This document shows positions 16,148-25,027 of a stretch of DNA of 64,000 nucleotides, piece by piece. A model generated the notes under the pieces. The model did no database searches. It had not been told where the DNA came from and worked only from the letters and a program-made list of their open reading frames with translations. The translations under genes were made by a program, and so were the position numbers. Source of the stretch: Oscillospiraceae bacterium (GTDB lineage Bacteria; Bacillota; Clostridia; Oscillospirales; Oscillospiraceae); the NCBI GenBank assembly GCA_017461445.1, contig JAFTXW010000013.1:1-64000 (forward strand). The letters are read 5' to 3'. How positions within the stretch are numbered: position 1 is the first letter of the stretch; every line of letters begins with the position of its first letter.

Positions 16148-16846
16148 ATGAAAAGTAATCGCAGTTTTTCCGGTAACCTCACCAACCAGGAGACCATCGG
16201 CGGCTTTTGCTACCTGATTTTCATGCTGGTGTTTCTTCCCAGTCTGCTGAGCTGGATGAACAGCCAGCTGACCCACCCCTTAAGTTCGGCGGAGCTGAAT
16301 TTTGTGTTCTATCTGGTGAATTTCATTGCCATTTTGCTGATTTTCCACGACTTTCTGGGGCGGGGACTAAATCAAGTGGGCCAGCACCCCGCCATTTTCT
16401 GCCAGGCGGTGATTCTGGGCGGTGTGGCCTACTACGCCTGCAACTGGGCCACCACCTGGGTGGTACGCCAGCTGGTGCCAAGCTTTACCAACTACAACGA
16501 CCGGGCCATTGCCGCCATGAGCCAAGGAAGCTATTTTCTGACCCTCATCGGCACCGTGATCCTGGTGCCCCCGGTGGAGGAATGTCTGTACCGGGGCCTG
16601 ATTTTCCGCAATCTTTACGGGAAGAACCGCTGGGCCGCCTACATCGTCTCCATTCTGGCCTTTGCCGTTATCCACATCATCGGCTATATCGGCCAGTACG
16701 CCCCCCTGGAGCTGCTGATGGCCTTTTTGCAGTACCTCCCCGCGGGACTGTGCCTTGCCTGGGCGTACACCAAGGCGGACACCATTTATGCCCCCATCCT
16801 CATTCACGCCGCCATCAACTTTATCGGACTGCATGGTTTGAGGTGA
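16148..16846 (+). CDS. CPBP family intramembrane metalloprotease
   Basis: A membrane protein of 232 residues with about six helices and the CPBP/Abi motifs: EE at 144-145 with R149 (PPVEECLYRG), H176, and PILIHAAINF with H220 and N224. The family includes CAAX-type prenyl endopeptidases and bacteriocin-maturation or self-immunity proteins. It starts four bases after mutS and leads into the GNAT gene, so it is cotranscribed with the repair genes, though no functional link is known. Confidence 0.88.
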   Translation: MKSNRSFSGNLTNQETIGGFCYLIFMLVFLPSLLSWMNSQLTHPLSSAELNFVFYLVNFIAILLIFHDFLGRGLNQVGQHPAIFCQAVILGGVAYYACNWATTWVVRQLVPSFTNYNDRAIAAMSQGSYFLTLIGTVILVPPVEECLYRGLIFRNLYGKNRWAAYIVSILAFAVIHIIGYIGQYAPLELLMAFLQYLPAGLCLAWAYTKADTIYAPILIHAAINFIGLHGLR

Positions 16847-16849
16847 CCC

Positions 16850-17599
16850 ATGAACCAGCTTCTTCAAATGATCCACAGCGTAAACGACTATGAACGCACC
16901 CTGTTCCAGACCAAGCGGGAACATGTCAGTCCCAGTCTCGACCGCTGGTACAGCGACCTGCGGCCCGATCAGATGAACAACAATTTCTTCCTCCCCAAGG
17001 GCAGCCCTACCTGCTTTGACATTGATACCGCCATTGACCTGCAAAAGAAGCGAGGCCTACACTATGTAATGCTCCGCATGGCAAAGCCCATGGAGCCGGA
17101 GCTGCGGGAGCTGTTCCCCTTTGAAGAAGAAATCACCTATATCATGGCCCTTCTTCGGGATACCAGTTCTGAATGGAAGCAAAACGGGGAAATCGAGATT
17201 CGGGATATCCAGACCGCGGACATCCGCGCCGACCTTCTGGACGTGTCCTCCGTCCCGCAGCCCTATCAAGCCGCCGCTTACCGGAATATGCAGTTAGTCT
17301 TAGAGGTTGCTAAAGAAAACCCGGATTATCACTGGCTCTGCGCCTACAAGGGTGGTCAAAAAGTGGGTACTGTCTATGCCCTGTGCCGGGGTGGCTATGT
17401 GGAAATGGACGACCTGTGGGTCGCAAAAGAACACCGAAACCAATATATCGCCACCACATTGCTGAAATACATCGCACAGCAGTTCGGCGGAACGCTGTAC
17501 CTCCACGCAAATGCTGCCGCCACTCCCAAAGATATGTACGCCCGGATGGGCTTTGAAATTATTGAAACCGTATACGACTATTATATGGAATGGGCTTGA
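16850..17599 (+). CDS. GNAT family N-acetyltransferase (two-part)
   Basis: A protein of 249 residues. The last 100 or so residues form a GNAT fold with the acetyl-CoA loop HRNQYIATTLL and the preceding strand VEMDDLWVA. The first half is less conserved and may be a divergent N-terminal GNAT-like lobe. The ribosome site GAGGTGA overlaps the CPBP stop codon. Substrate unknown. Confidence 0.8.
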   Translation: MNQLLQMIHSVNDYERTLFQTKREHVSPSLDRWYSDLRPDQMNNNFFLPKGSPTCFDIDTAIDLQKKRGLHYVMLRMAKPMEPELRELFPFEEEITYIMALLRDTSSEWKQNGEIEIRDIQTADIRADLLDVSSVPQPYQAAAYRNMQLVLEVAKENPDYHWLCAYKGGQKVGTVYALCRGGYVEMDDLWVAKEHRNQYIATTLLKYIAQQFGGTLYLHANAAATPKDMYARMGFEIIETVYDYYMEWA

Positions 17600-17629
17600 C
17601 CATTCCCATATTTCACGGAAGGTGATCCC

Positions 17630-19609
17630 ATGCCCAAAATCATTCAGTTATCCCCCCATATTGCCAATCTGATCGCCGCTGGTGAGGTGGTGGAGCGTCC
17701 CGCTTCCGTCGTCAAAGAGCTGCTAGAAAACGCAGTAGACGCGGGGGCTTCCAAAGTCACCATTGAGATCCGGGACGGCGGCATGACCTTCCTGCGGGTC
17801 ACGGACAACGGCTGCGGTATGTCCCCCGAGGATGCCCGTACCGCCTTCAAGCGGCACGCAACCTCCAAGCTGCGCACCGCCGACGATCTGGCTGCCATTG
17901 CCACCATGGGCTTCCGTGGCGAAGCTCTTGCCGCCATCGCCTCCGTCAGCCGCATTGATCTCATGACCAAGACCGCAGGAAGCATTTCCGGCACCAGCCT
18001 GCGCCTGGAAGCTGGGGAAATTACCGAAGAATCCGAGGTGGGCTGTCCCGACGGCACCACCATTATCATAAGAGACCTGTTTTACAACACCCCCGCCCGG
18101 ATGAAGTTTATGAAGTCCGACACGGTGGAGGGAGGCCGGGTGGCTGCTGCCGTACAATTGCAGGCCCTGGCACACCCCGAGGTGGCCTTCCAGTTCCTGC
18201 GGGACGGCAAGCAGATTTTGTCCACCCCCGGTAACGGCGGTTTGCAGGCGGCAGTGTACTGCGTCTATGGGCGGGAGTGCGCCCAGCTGGTCAAAGTAGA
18301 AAGCCGCTGGGAAAATTACTCCCTGGCGGGCTTTGTGTCCAAGCCTACCGATGCACGCCCTAGCCGTAACCTGCAAACCTTTTTTGTCAACAACCGTCCT
18401 GTCAAATCCCGGCTTCTGATTTCCGCATTGGAGGAAGCCTACCGGAACCAGATCATGGTGGGAAAATTCCCCGCCTGCGTGCTGCATCTGACACTGCCCG
18501 CCAACGCGGTGGATGTGAATGTCCACCCCGCCAAGACAGAGGTCAAATTCCTGTCGGAAAAGGCTGTTTTTGACTGTGTGCATTATGGCGTTCTGGGTGC
18601 CCTCAACAAGCAGACCGACCGGCCCCAGGTGCAGTTTAAGAAGGTGCCTACAGAATCCAATGCAGGGGGCGATGCCACCATCGCCCCTCCCCCGAAGTCT
18701 CCGGCTCCCCCTGCCGGGCCGATGAAGGCATCTGCCCCTGCTCAGAAAAAGGACTCCTTCTTCCGTGCCATGAGTGCCGAGGAATACAAGACCTTCTCCA
18801 CCGCATTGAAGGACGCGCCCCAGCCAAAAAAGGAGGCCGCTGCCGCAACGCTCAGCAAGATCGAACGGCCCGCCAATATGCCCCTGCGGGAGTTTGTGAT
18901 GATGCCCGGCGTACAGGAGTCGGCGATCCCTGTGGTGACCGCACCGAAAAAGGCCGCACCTGCAGACGATGCCCCCATCGTCCCTCCCCCTGTCAAAGAG
19001 GAGCCTGTTGTGGAGCAGGTTTCTTTGGAGATGCCGAAGGAGACCGAATGGCGGATGGTGGGCGAGCTGTACAACTCCTATATCATTGTGGAGCAGGGGG
19101 ACGAGGCTTTCCTCATCGACAAGCATGCCGCCCATGAGCGCATCCTGTTTGAGAAGCTGAAAGCCAATCAGGAGAAGATCAGCTCCCAGAGCCTGCTCTC
19201 CCCTATTCCTGTTCGGCTCAGCCCCTCCGCCGCGGCGGAGCTGCTGGCAAATACCGATATGCTGGACGAATTGGGCTTTGAAATTGACGAATTCGGAGAG
19301 AATACCGTCCTGCTCCGCCAGATCCCCATGGATTTAAGCCCCGAGGATGCCGCCGACGCGGTGGAGACCCTGGCAGCGGACCTGCTGGCAGGCCGCCGGG
19401 AGCGCAAGGACACCGTTCGGGACGAGCTGCTGCACACCGTGGCCTGCAAGGCCGCCATCAAAGCAGGCTGGGTCAATGATGAAAAGGAGCTGCTGGCTGT
19501 GGCGAAGGAGGTCATGGCCCGGGAGGATTTGAAGTATTGTCCCCATGGGCGGCCCATCTGCGTGACCCTGAGCAAGAAGCAGCTGGAAAAGCAGTTTAAG
19601 AGAACTTGA
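17630..19609 (+). CDS. mutL: DNA mismatch repair endonuclease MutL
   Basis: A GHKL ATPase of 659 residues that couples MutS to strand incision. It has catalytic E30 in VKELLENA, DNGCGM at 59-64 and GFRGEAL at 94-100. A proline-rich linker covers about 335-465. The C-terminal endonuclease motif reads DKHAAHERILFE (usually DQHAxxE), and CPHGRP near the end is also typical of nicking MutL, consistent with the absence of MutH in Firmicutes. Confidence 0.97.
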   Translation: MPKIIQLSPHIANLIAAGEVVERPASVVKELLENAVDAGASKVTIEIRDGGMTFLRVTDNGCGMSPEDARTAFKRHATSKLRTADDLAAIATMGFRGEALAAIASVSRIDLMTKTAGSISGTSLRLEAGEITEESEVGCPDGTTIIIRDLFYNTPARMKFMKSDTVEGGRVAAAVQLQALAHPEVAFQFLRDGKQILSTPGNGGLQAAVYCVYGRECAQLVKVESRWENYSLAGFVSKPTDARPSRNLQTFFVNNRPVKSRLLISALEEAYRNQIMVGKFPACVLHLTLPANAVDVNVHPAKTEVKFLSEKAVFDCVHYGVLGALNKQTDRPQVQFKKVPTESNAGGDATIAPPPKSPAPPAGPMKASAPAQKKDSFFRAMSAEEYKTFSTALKDAPQPKKEAAAATLSKIERPANMPLREFVMMPGVQESAIPVVTAPKKAAPADDAPIVPPPVKEEPVVEQVSLEMPKETEWRMVGELYNSYIIVEQGDEAFLIDKHAAHERILFEKLKANQEKISSQSLLSPIPVRLSPSAAAELLANTDMLDELGFEIDEFGENTVLLRQIPMDLSPEDAADAVETLAADLLAGRRERKDTVRDELLHTVACKAAIKAGWVNDEKELLAVAKEVMAREDLKYCPHGRPICVTLSKKQLEKQFKRT

Positions 19610-19619
19610 GTGTGGAGTT

Positions 19620-20381
19620 ATGAATAATGTTGCGAAGCAGTACAAGAATTCCGATCATTTGAATACACGGATTTCCATTCATGATAAATATTCCACCAAC
19701 AAGCAGCCCTTTGGGGACTGGATCGTTTCGCATTATGAGATTGCCCCTGGCGACCACATTCTGGAGCTGGGGTGCGGTACGGGGAGCATGTGGAAAAACA
19801 ATCTGCATCTGCTTTCCTGCGGTGCCCGGCTGACCCTGACGGACTTTTCTGAAGGGATGCTGGAAGCTGCCCGGACTACCCTTGCCGGGGCAGAGAGTAT
19901 CACCTTCCGTCAGGCGGATATTCAGGCCATCCCTTTCCCTGACGCTTCTTTTGATGTGGTCATTGCCAACATGATGCTCTACCATGTGCCGAATCTGCAC
20001 AAGGGGCTGGCAGAAGTGCGCCGTGTCTTAAAGCCAGGCGGGAAATTCTACTGTGCCACCTACGGCATCCATGGTATTATGGAATATATCACCGATCTGC
20101 TGCGGGATATGAACGTCCGGGGCAGCATCGGCACCAGCTTTACCCTGCAAAACGGCGGGGATTCTCTTGGCAAACAGTTTGAGAAGGTGCGGCGACTTGA
20201 CCGGGAGGATGGACTGGCCATCACCGATATCGGAGATTTTGCTGACTACATTTACTCCCTGTCCGGTCTGACCAATATGGAAAATGTCCCCCGGCAGGTG
20301 CTGCTTGCCGCACTGGAAAGCCGGGTGGAGAACGGCATTCTGTACGTTCCCAAAGAATACGGAATGTTCATCTGTCAATAA
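19620..20381 (+). CDS. Class I SAM-dependent methyltransferase
   Basis: A small-molecule-type methyltransferase of 253 residues with motif I ILELGCGTGS at 47-56 and a UbiE-like pattern (FDVVIANMMLYHV, then RVLKPGGKFYCATYG). It starts ten bases after mutL. Substrate unknown. Confidence 0.88.
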   Translation: MNNVAKQYKNSDHLNTRISIHDKYSTNKQPFGDWIVSHYEIAPGDHILELGCGTGSMWKNNLHLLSCGARLTLTDFSEGMLEAARTTLAGAESITFRQADIQAIPFPDASFDVVIANMMLYHVPNLHKGLAEVRRVLKPGGKFYCATYGIHGIMEYITDLLRDMNVRGSIGTSFTLQNGGDSLGKQFEKVRRLDREDGLAITDIGDFADYIYSLSGLTNMENVPRQVLLAALESRVENGILYVPKEYGMFICQ

Positions 20382-20391
20382 GGAGAATTCT

Positions 20392-20847
20392 ATGTCAAGA
20401 AGCGAACAGGCCGTTTTTACCAATATGTGCATGGTCTATGACGAAAAGGGGAATATTCTCGTTCAGGACCGGAAAAATCCCGACTGGCCGGGGGTAACCT
20501 TCCCCGGCGGCCATGTGGAGCCGGGGGAGGCCTTCGTGGAGTCCGTCATCCGGGAGGTTCGGGAGGAAACGGGGCTGACTGTGGAAAATCCTGTGCTCTG
20601 CGGCACGAAGCAGTTCCAGACCAAAGAAGACGAGCGGTATGTGGTGTTATTTTACAAAACCAACCGCTTCTCCGGGGAATTGAAATCCTCAGACGAGGGG
20701 GAGGTCTTCTGGATTCCACGGGAGACGCTGCCCCAGTACAACCTTTCGGTTGATTTTCTGGAAATGGTATCCATCTTTGAATCGGATACGCTCAGCGAAT
20801 TCTATTACTATAAAGAGAACGGCAGCTGGAAAAGGAAGCTGCTGTAA
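20392..20847 (+). CDS. Nudix hydrolase, 8-oxo-dGTP diphosphatase-like
   Basis: A protein of 151 residues whose Nudix box at 40-62 is complete (GHVEPGEAF, then REVREETGL). The family cleaves nucleoside diphosphates linked to another group, and MutT-like members remove oxidised dGTP. Its place next to mutS/mutL makes a nucleotide-sanitising role attractive but unproven. ATG 20392 follows AAGGAG; the longer frame overlaps the methyltransferase gene. Confidence 0.88.
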   Translation: MSRSEQAVFTNMCMVYDEKGNILVQDRKNPDWPGVTFPGGHVEPGEAFVESVIREVREETGLTVENPVLCGTKQFQTKEDERYVVLFYKTNRFSGELKSSDEGEVFWIPRETLPQYNLSVDFLEMVSIFESDTLSEFYYYKENGSWKRKLL

Positions 20848-20858
20848 CAGGAGGCACC

Positions 20859-21293
20859 ATGACCTTCCGAAACATAACCGAAACCGATATTTCCGCTGTA
20901 GTCCCCCTCTATATGGAGCATTATAACACCTACGAGGGCGGGCAGTGGTCAGCGGAGACTACCTATAAACGCATCCATCAGGTTTGGAGCCACGAGGACG
21001 CCCTGTGTCTGATTTTGGAGGAGGGTGGGGAGATTCTCGGCTTCTGCATGGGGCATTTTGAACAGTACGATGATCTGACCGCCTATGACCTTGCGGAGAT
21101 CGTCATTGCCCACGACCGCCAGAACCGGGGAATCGGCACGGTGTTTATGGCAGAGATCGAACGCGCCGTCAAGGAAAAAGGCGGTGCCATGATCCAGCTG
21201 CAGGCTGTGAATGATACCATGCACGAACGGTTTTATGGCAAACTTGGGTACCAGACCTGCAATAATTTGGTGCTGAAATCGAAATTTCTGTAA
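20859..21293 (+). CDS. GNAT family N-acetyltransferase
   Basis: A single-domain GNAT of 144 residues, with acetyl-CoA loop QNRGIGTVFMAE and C-terminal FYGKLGYQ. GGAGG precedes the start. It is separated from the Nudix gene by 11 bases, so it belongs to the same transcript. Substrate unknown. Confidence 0.88.
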   Translation: MTFRNITETDISAVVPLYMEHYNTYEGGQWSAETTYKRIHQVWSHEDALCLILEEGGEILGFCMGHFEQYDDLTAYDLAEIVIAHDRQNRGIGTVFMAEIERAVKEKGGAMIQLQAVNDTMHERFYGKLGYQTCNNLVLKSKFL

Positions 21294-21298
21294 AATAT

Positions 21299-21358
21299 TC
21301 CGCCTGCGGCGGTGTGATGCGTTCCGCATCGCCGGGAGGGTCTTGACCCTCCCCTACG
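21299..21358. repeat. Composite three-hairpin intergenic element, copy 2
   Basis: CCGCC-TGC-GGCGG, GATGCG-TTC-CGCATC and GGGAGGGTC-TT-GACCCTCCC follow one another and end in CTACG. The order matches 8276-8337 and the reversed left part of 61944-62077. Confidence 0.75.
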
Positions 21359-21384
21359 AAATCTATTGTGGGAGGTCAGACCCC

Positions 21385-22305
21385 ATGAACAACATTATCT
21401 GCATCGCGGGTCCTACGGCCTCGGGGAAGACGGCTTTGGCTGTGGAATTGGCGAAGGAGCTGAACGGCGAGGTGGTATCCTGTGATTCCATGTATGTGTA
21501 CCGGCGCATGAATATCGGCACCGCCAAGCCCAGCCCGGAAGAAATGCAGGGCATCCCCCACCACATGATCGATGTTGCCGAGCCTGATGAGGATTTTTCC
21601 GTCAGCCGCTACTGCGAAATGGCAGGCCCCATTGTGGACGATATTGTGGCCCGGGGCAAGACCGCCATCATTGCGGGAGGTACGGGGCTTTACATGGATT
21701 CCCTGATCAAGGGTAACGATTTTGCCCCCGTCCCTGCCACCGGGCACCGGGAACGGCTGGAAAGGATGGAGCTGGATGACCTGATTACCCAGCTTCGGGA
21801 GATCGACCCGGAGGCACTGGAACGCTCCCAGAACAATCCCCGGCGGATCATCCGGGCACTGGAGGTCTACTATGAGACCGGGGAGACCATCACGGAGCAC
21901 AACCGCAGGACACAGGCCATCCCGCCCCGGTATCAGCCATTGTGGCTGGGGCTGGACTTTACCGAGCGGGCGGAGCTTTACCGCCGCATCGACCTGCGGG
22001 TGGGCATCATGCTGGAACTGGGACTTGTGGAGGAGATCCAAAGTCTTCTCGCCAGCGGCATCCCGGAAAAGTGTACCGCTATGCAGGCCATCGGCTACAA
22101 GGAATTTGTGGCTGCCCTGAACAGGCAGTGCACCATTGCAGAAGCCGCCGACCAGGTTCGGCAGTCCTCCCGCCATTATGCCAAACGGCAGCTGACCTGG
22201 TTCCGCAGAAACAAAAATATCCACTGGCTGACCCGGAATTCCGGCGAATCCTCGGAGGAAATTCTGAAAAAAGCTCGACAGGTTCTGCGTGAAAACGACA
22301 ACTGA
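21385..22305 (+). CDS. miaA: tRNA dimethylallyltransferase
   Basis: MiaA transfers a dimethylallyl group to A37 of tRNAs reading UNN codons and makes the substrate for MiaB. The 306-residue protein has the P-loop GPTASGKT at 9-16, DSMYVYRRM with the catalytic aspartate, and the GGTGLY motif. ATG 21385 follows GGGAGGT. The mutL-miaA-hfq order is widespread in bacteria. Confidence 0.96.
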   Translation: MNNIICIAGPTASGKTALAVELAKELNGEVVSCDSMYVYRRMNIGTAKPSPEEMQGIPHHMIDVAEPDEDFSVSRYCEMAGPIVDDIVARGKTAIIAGGTGLYMDSLIKGNDFAPVPATGHRERLERMELDDLITQLREIDPEALERSQNNPRRIIRALEVYYETGETITEHNRRTQAIPPRYQPLWLGLDFTERAELYRRIDLRVGIMLELGLVEEIQSLLASGIPEKCTAMQAIGYKEFVAALNRQCTIAEAADQVRQSSRHYAKRQLTWFRRNKNIHWLTRNSGESSEEILKKARQVLRENDN

Positions 22306-22348
22306 AACGTGCTAGCATATGTACATCCTAAAAGAAAGAGGTATACAT

Positions 22349-22576
22349 ATGTCTGACGCAATCAATTTACAGGAAGCCATTTTAAAAGAGGTACGCCGGG
22401 ACAAGGTGCCGGTAACGCTGTTCCTGATGAATGGCTTCCAGCTCCGGGGGATCATCACGGGCTACGACAGCTTCGTGGTGGTGCTGGTGTCCGATGGCAA
22501 GCAGCAGATGATCTACAAGCACGCCATCTCAACACTGGCTCCCATGCGCCCGCTGAAAGCAGCAGCCACTGTTTAA
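22349..22576 (+). CDS. hfq: RNA chaperone Hfq
   Basis: A short Hfq of 75 residues with the Sm1 core (NLQEAILKEVRRDKVPV, FLMNGFQLRG) and the Sm2 signature YKHAIST. It forms a hexameric ring that helps small RNAs pair with mRNAs. ATG 22349 follows AAAGAGG; the longer frame back to 22319 lacks a ribosome site. A strong terminator follows directly. Confidence 0.96.
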   Translation: MSDAINLQEAILKEVRRDKVPVTLFLMNGFQLRGIITGYDSFVVVLVSDGKQQMIYKHAISTLAPMRPLKAAATV

Positions 22577-22613
22577 CGCAAAAGGCGGCGGAGCACTCCG
22601 CCGCCTTTTTGCG
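22577..22613 (+). terminator. hfq terminator
   Basis: AAAGGCGGCGGAG and CTCCGCCGCCTTT pair across CA, with TTTTTGCG following. It marks the end of the miaA-hfq transcript. Confidence 0.9.
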
Positions 22614-22617
22614 TTAT

Positions 22618-22733
22618 AAATTGAAAATTGATAATTGAAAGTTGAAAAATTAGGTATCGGCTTCGCCTAATATATAAATTTATTGCCGAAGGCAATACCG
22701 CAATTTTCAATTTTCAACTTTCAATTTTCAACT
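22618..22733. repeat. TTGAAAA-word inverted element, copy 2
   Basis: Left arm (22618-22648) repeats TTGAAAATTGATAATTGAAA; right arm (22700-22733) repeats the reverse complement. Inside are two hairpins of opposite polarity: TTAGG around GGC-TTC-GCC, and ATTGCC-GAA-GGCAAT. It fills the hfq-yggS gap. Confidence 0.8.
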
Positions 22734-22775
22734 CAATAACCACCAGACTATTATAGAAAGAAGGCACTTTACAAA

Positions 22776-23486
22776 ATGAGTATTGCCGAAAACGTTGCCC
22801 GTATCCGCGCCGAAATGGCGGCAGCTGCCATTGCCTGCGGCCGGGATCCCAAGGAGATCAAGCTCTGCGCCGCTACCAAGATGAACGATGCCAACGCCGT
22901 GCGGCAGGCCATTGCCGCAGGTGTGGACTGCTGCGGCGAGAACCGGGTGCAGGAGCTGACCGCAAAGCTGGCCGAGAACGCCTACGAAGGTGCTCCCGTC
23001 CACTTCATCGGCCATCTGCAAACCAACAAGGTCAAGCAGGTAGTCGGAAAAGTCGATCTCATTCAGAGCGTGGATTCCGAGCGGCTGCTCCGGGCAATCG
23101 ACAAGGAAGCCGAGAAACAGGGCATTACCCAGGATATCCTGCTGGAAGTGAACATCGGCGAGGAGGCAAGCAAGTCCGGCTTTGGGGCTGACGACATTCT
23201 TCCGCTGATGGAAAAAATCGGCGAATTTCCAAACATATGTGTAAAAGGGCTCATGGCAATCCCCCCAATCAGCCACAATTCGGGAGAAAATCTAAAATTT
23301 TTTCAAAAAATGTGGCAAATATCTGTTGACATCAGGGCAAAAAAAGGCGATAATGTGATGGTAGAATGCTTATCCATGGGCATGTCCGGCGATTACCCGG
23401 ATGCAATCGCCTGCGGCAGCACGATGGTCCGTGTGGGCACCGCAATTTTCGGTGCCAGAAACTACGCCAAGGATTCATCACGATGA
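22776..23486 (+). CDS. PLP homeostasis protein (YggS/PROSC family)
   Basis: A single-barrel PLP-binding protein of 236 residues that buffers pyridoxal phosphate. K35 in CAATKMNDA is the expected Schiff-base lysine; GENRVQEL and HFIGHLQTNK are family motifs. In Firmicutes it commonly precedes sepF, as here. Confidence 0.93.
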   Translation: MSIAENVARIRAEMAAAAIACGRDPKEIKLCAATKMNDANAVRQAIAAGVDCCGENRVQELTAKLAENAYEGAPVHFIGHLQTNKVKQVVGKVDLIQSVDSERLLRAIDKEAEKQGITQDILLEVNIGEEASKSGFGADDILPLMEKIGEFPNICVKGLMAIPPISHNSGENLKFFQKMWQISVDIRAKKGDNVMVECLSMGMSGDYPDAIACGSTMVRVGTAIFGARNYAKDSSR

Positions 23487-23514
23487 TGTTACGATATTAG
23501 GAGGAAATATAGAA

Positions 23515-24075
23515 ATGAGCTTTTGGGATAATGTAAAGAAACTTGCCCAGCCCTACGCAGATGATGATTATGATGATTACGACGAGGAAGACGAATACCT
23601 CGATGAGTACGATGAGCCCGCGGAGCCTGTCCGCCGGGCACCCCGCCGCTCCCCTGCTCCCGCCGCCGCTCCCACCCCTGTGATGGACGAGGAGGAAGAG
23701 GATGAGGACGATTTCGGCTTCAGCCCCATGACCCCCGCCGCTTCCACCGCTTCCGCACCCGCCACCGGCTTCTCCGGCACCGTGCTGAACCGGAGCACCA
23801 ACAAGCAGGAGGTTGTGCTGTTCCGTCCCGGCAGCTTCAACGACACCTCCAAGGCCGCTGACGACCTGCGCACCCGCAAGGCTGTCATCGTCAACATGGA
23901 GGGCGTGGACAAGGCCATGGCCCGCCGGATTGTAGACTTCCTGTCCGGCTGTGTTTACGCACTGGACGGCGATGTGAAGAAGATCGCCCAGTCTGCTTAC
24001 CTGTTCTGCCCCCACAATGTAAACATCGTGGGCGACCTGGAGACCCTGCAGGCTGAGGTCGAAAGCTATATTTGA
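23515..24075 (+). CDS. sepF: Cell division protein SepF
   Basis: SepF anchors FtsZ to the membrane and shapes the septum. The 186-residue protein has the amphipathic membrane-binding N-terminus MSFWDNVKKL, an acidic Asp/Glu-rich linker that is long for the family (about 17-75), and the SepF core from about 95 (VVLFRPGSFNDTSKAADDL). GGAGG precedes ATG 23515. yggS-sepF-divIVA form a division operon. Confidence 0.95.
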   Translation: MSFWDNVKKLAQPYADDDYDDYDEEDEYLDEYDEPAEPVRRAPRRSPAPAAAPTPVMDEEEEDEDDFGFSPMTPAASTASAPATGFSGTVLNRSTNKQEVVLFRPGSFNDTSKAADDLRTRKAVIVNMEGVDKAMARRIVDFLSGCVYALDGDVKKIAQSAYLFCPHNVNIVGDLETLQAEVESYI

Positions 24076-24096
24076 TTTTAGAGAGGGGAACATATT

Positions 24097-24762
24097 ATGT
24101 TTACACCGCAGCAGATCGATCAGATTTCCTTCGGCAAGGCTACCTTCGGCGGCTACAATATGGAGCAGGTCGACGCATTCCTGGAGCCCCTGACCGAGGA
24201 TTATGTGACCCTGTATAAGGAGAACGCCCTGCTCAAGAGCAAGATGCGCGTTCTGGTTGGCAAGCTGGAGGAGTACCGCAAGAACGAAGCTTCCATGAAG
24301 GATGCCGTGGTCAACGCCCAGAAGACCTGCGATAAGATGGTCAAGGAAGCCGAGGCTAAGTGCGCCGCCATGCTGAATAACGCCAACGCCGCCGCTGCCC
24401 AGAGTGCGAAGAATACCGATGCCCTGGTTGCCGCCGAGGAGGCTAAGGTGGAGGAGGCCCGGAAGGCTGCCACCGCCAAGATCAACGAACTGCAGGAGCA
24501 GCTGCGCAGCTGTGTCCAGGCTCTGGAGCGGATCAAGGCTTCCAACGCCCCCAAGGAAGATCCCGCTCCCGCAAAGGCTCCCTTCGATTTCGATGATGCC
24601 GTTGCCAACGAGATTTCCCAGAATCTGGAGGCCCTGGTGGGCACCGCCGAGGAAACTGCCCCCAAGGCAGAGCCCAAGCACCCCACCAACGACACCACCA
24701 CCAGCAAGTTCGCCAACCTGAACCTGCAGTTTGGCCGTAACTACGATCCCAGCAGCAAGTAA
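24097..24762 (+). CDS. divIVA: Cell division/polarity protein DivIVA
   Basis: A coiled-coil protein of 221 residues that marks curved membrane at septum and poles. The N-terminus carries the membrane-binding DivIVA domain (SFGKATFGGYNMEQVDAFL), followed by long coiled coils and an alanine-rich tail. It is the last gene of the yggS-sepF-divIVA group; no terminator separates it from the ileS leader. Confidence 0.94.
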   Translation: MFTPQQIDQISFGKATFGGYNMEQVDAFLEPLTEDYVTLYKENALLKSKMRVLVGKLEEYRKNEASMKDAVVNAQKTCDKMVKEAEAKCAAMLNNANAAAAQSAKNTDALVAAEEAKVEEARKAATAKINELQEQLRSCVQALERIKASNAPKEDPAPAKAPFDFDDAVANEISQNLEALVGTAEETAPKAEPKHPTNDTTTSKFANLNLQFGRNYDPSSK

Positions 24763-24784
24763 GGCTGTTTCATATTCCCAATGC

Positions 24785-25020
24785 TACGACGAGGACGTGT
24801 GGCCATTTACACCGCTTCCAGAGAGCTGCCGGATGGTGCAAGGCAGTAAGCAGGCAGATGGCTGTATCACCTCCGAGCAGCGCACCGAAAATGAGTAGGC
24901 TGCGCCGATTTGCGCCCGATAACGCGCTGACGAGTGCCGGCGGAAACGCCGGAACAAGAGTGGTACCGCAGAGGTTTACGCGCCTTTGTCTCTTATGGGA
25001 GACAAAGGCGTGTTTCTTTT
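24785..25020 (+). promoter_or_regulatory. T-box riboswitch, tRNA-Ile specific, upstream of ileS
   Basis: Stem I has AGAGAG, the distal GGATGGTGCAA hairpin and the specifier ATC (Ile) at 24866-24868, just ahead of ACCTCCGAGC. The T-box GAGTGGTACCGC is at 24957-24969, and the terminator CGCCTTTGTCTC / GAGACAAAGGCG (24981-25010) is followed by TGTTTCTTTT. Uncharged tRNA-Ile should stabilise the antiterminator and switch on ileS. No clear promoter is visible between divIVA and the leader. Confidence 0.92.
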
Positions 25021-25027
25021 CTGCCTC

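Noticed and set aside
14383-16197. Long minus-strand open frame opposite mutS
   Set aside because: It has no ribosome site or family signature and mirrors the codon bias of mutS. Similar antisense frames opposite ileS (25251-27188), leuA (48432-50174), ilvB (52742-54715) and ilvD (56033-57508) were rejected for the same reason.
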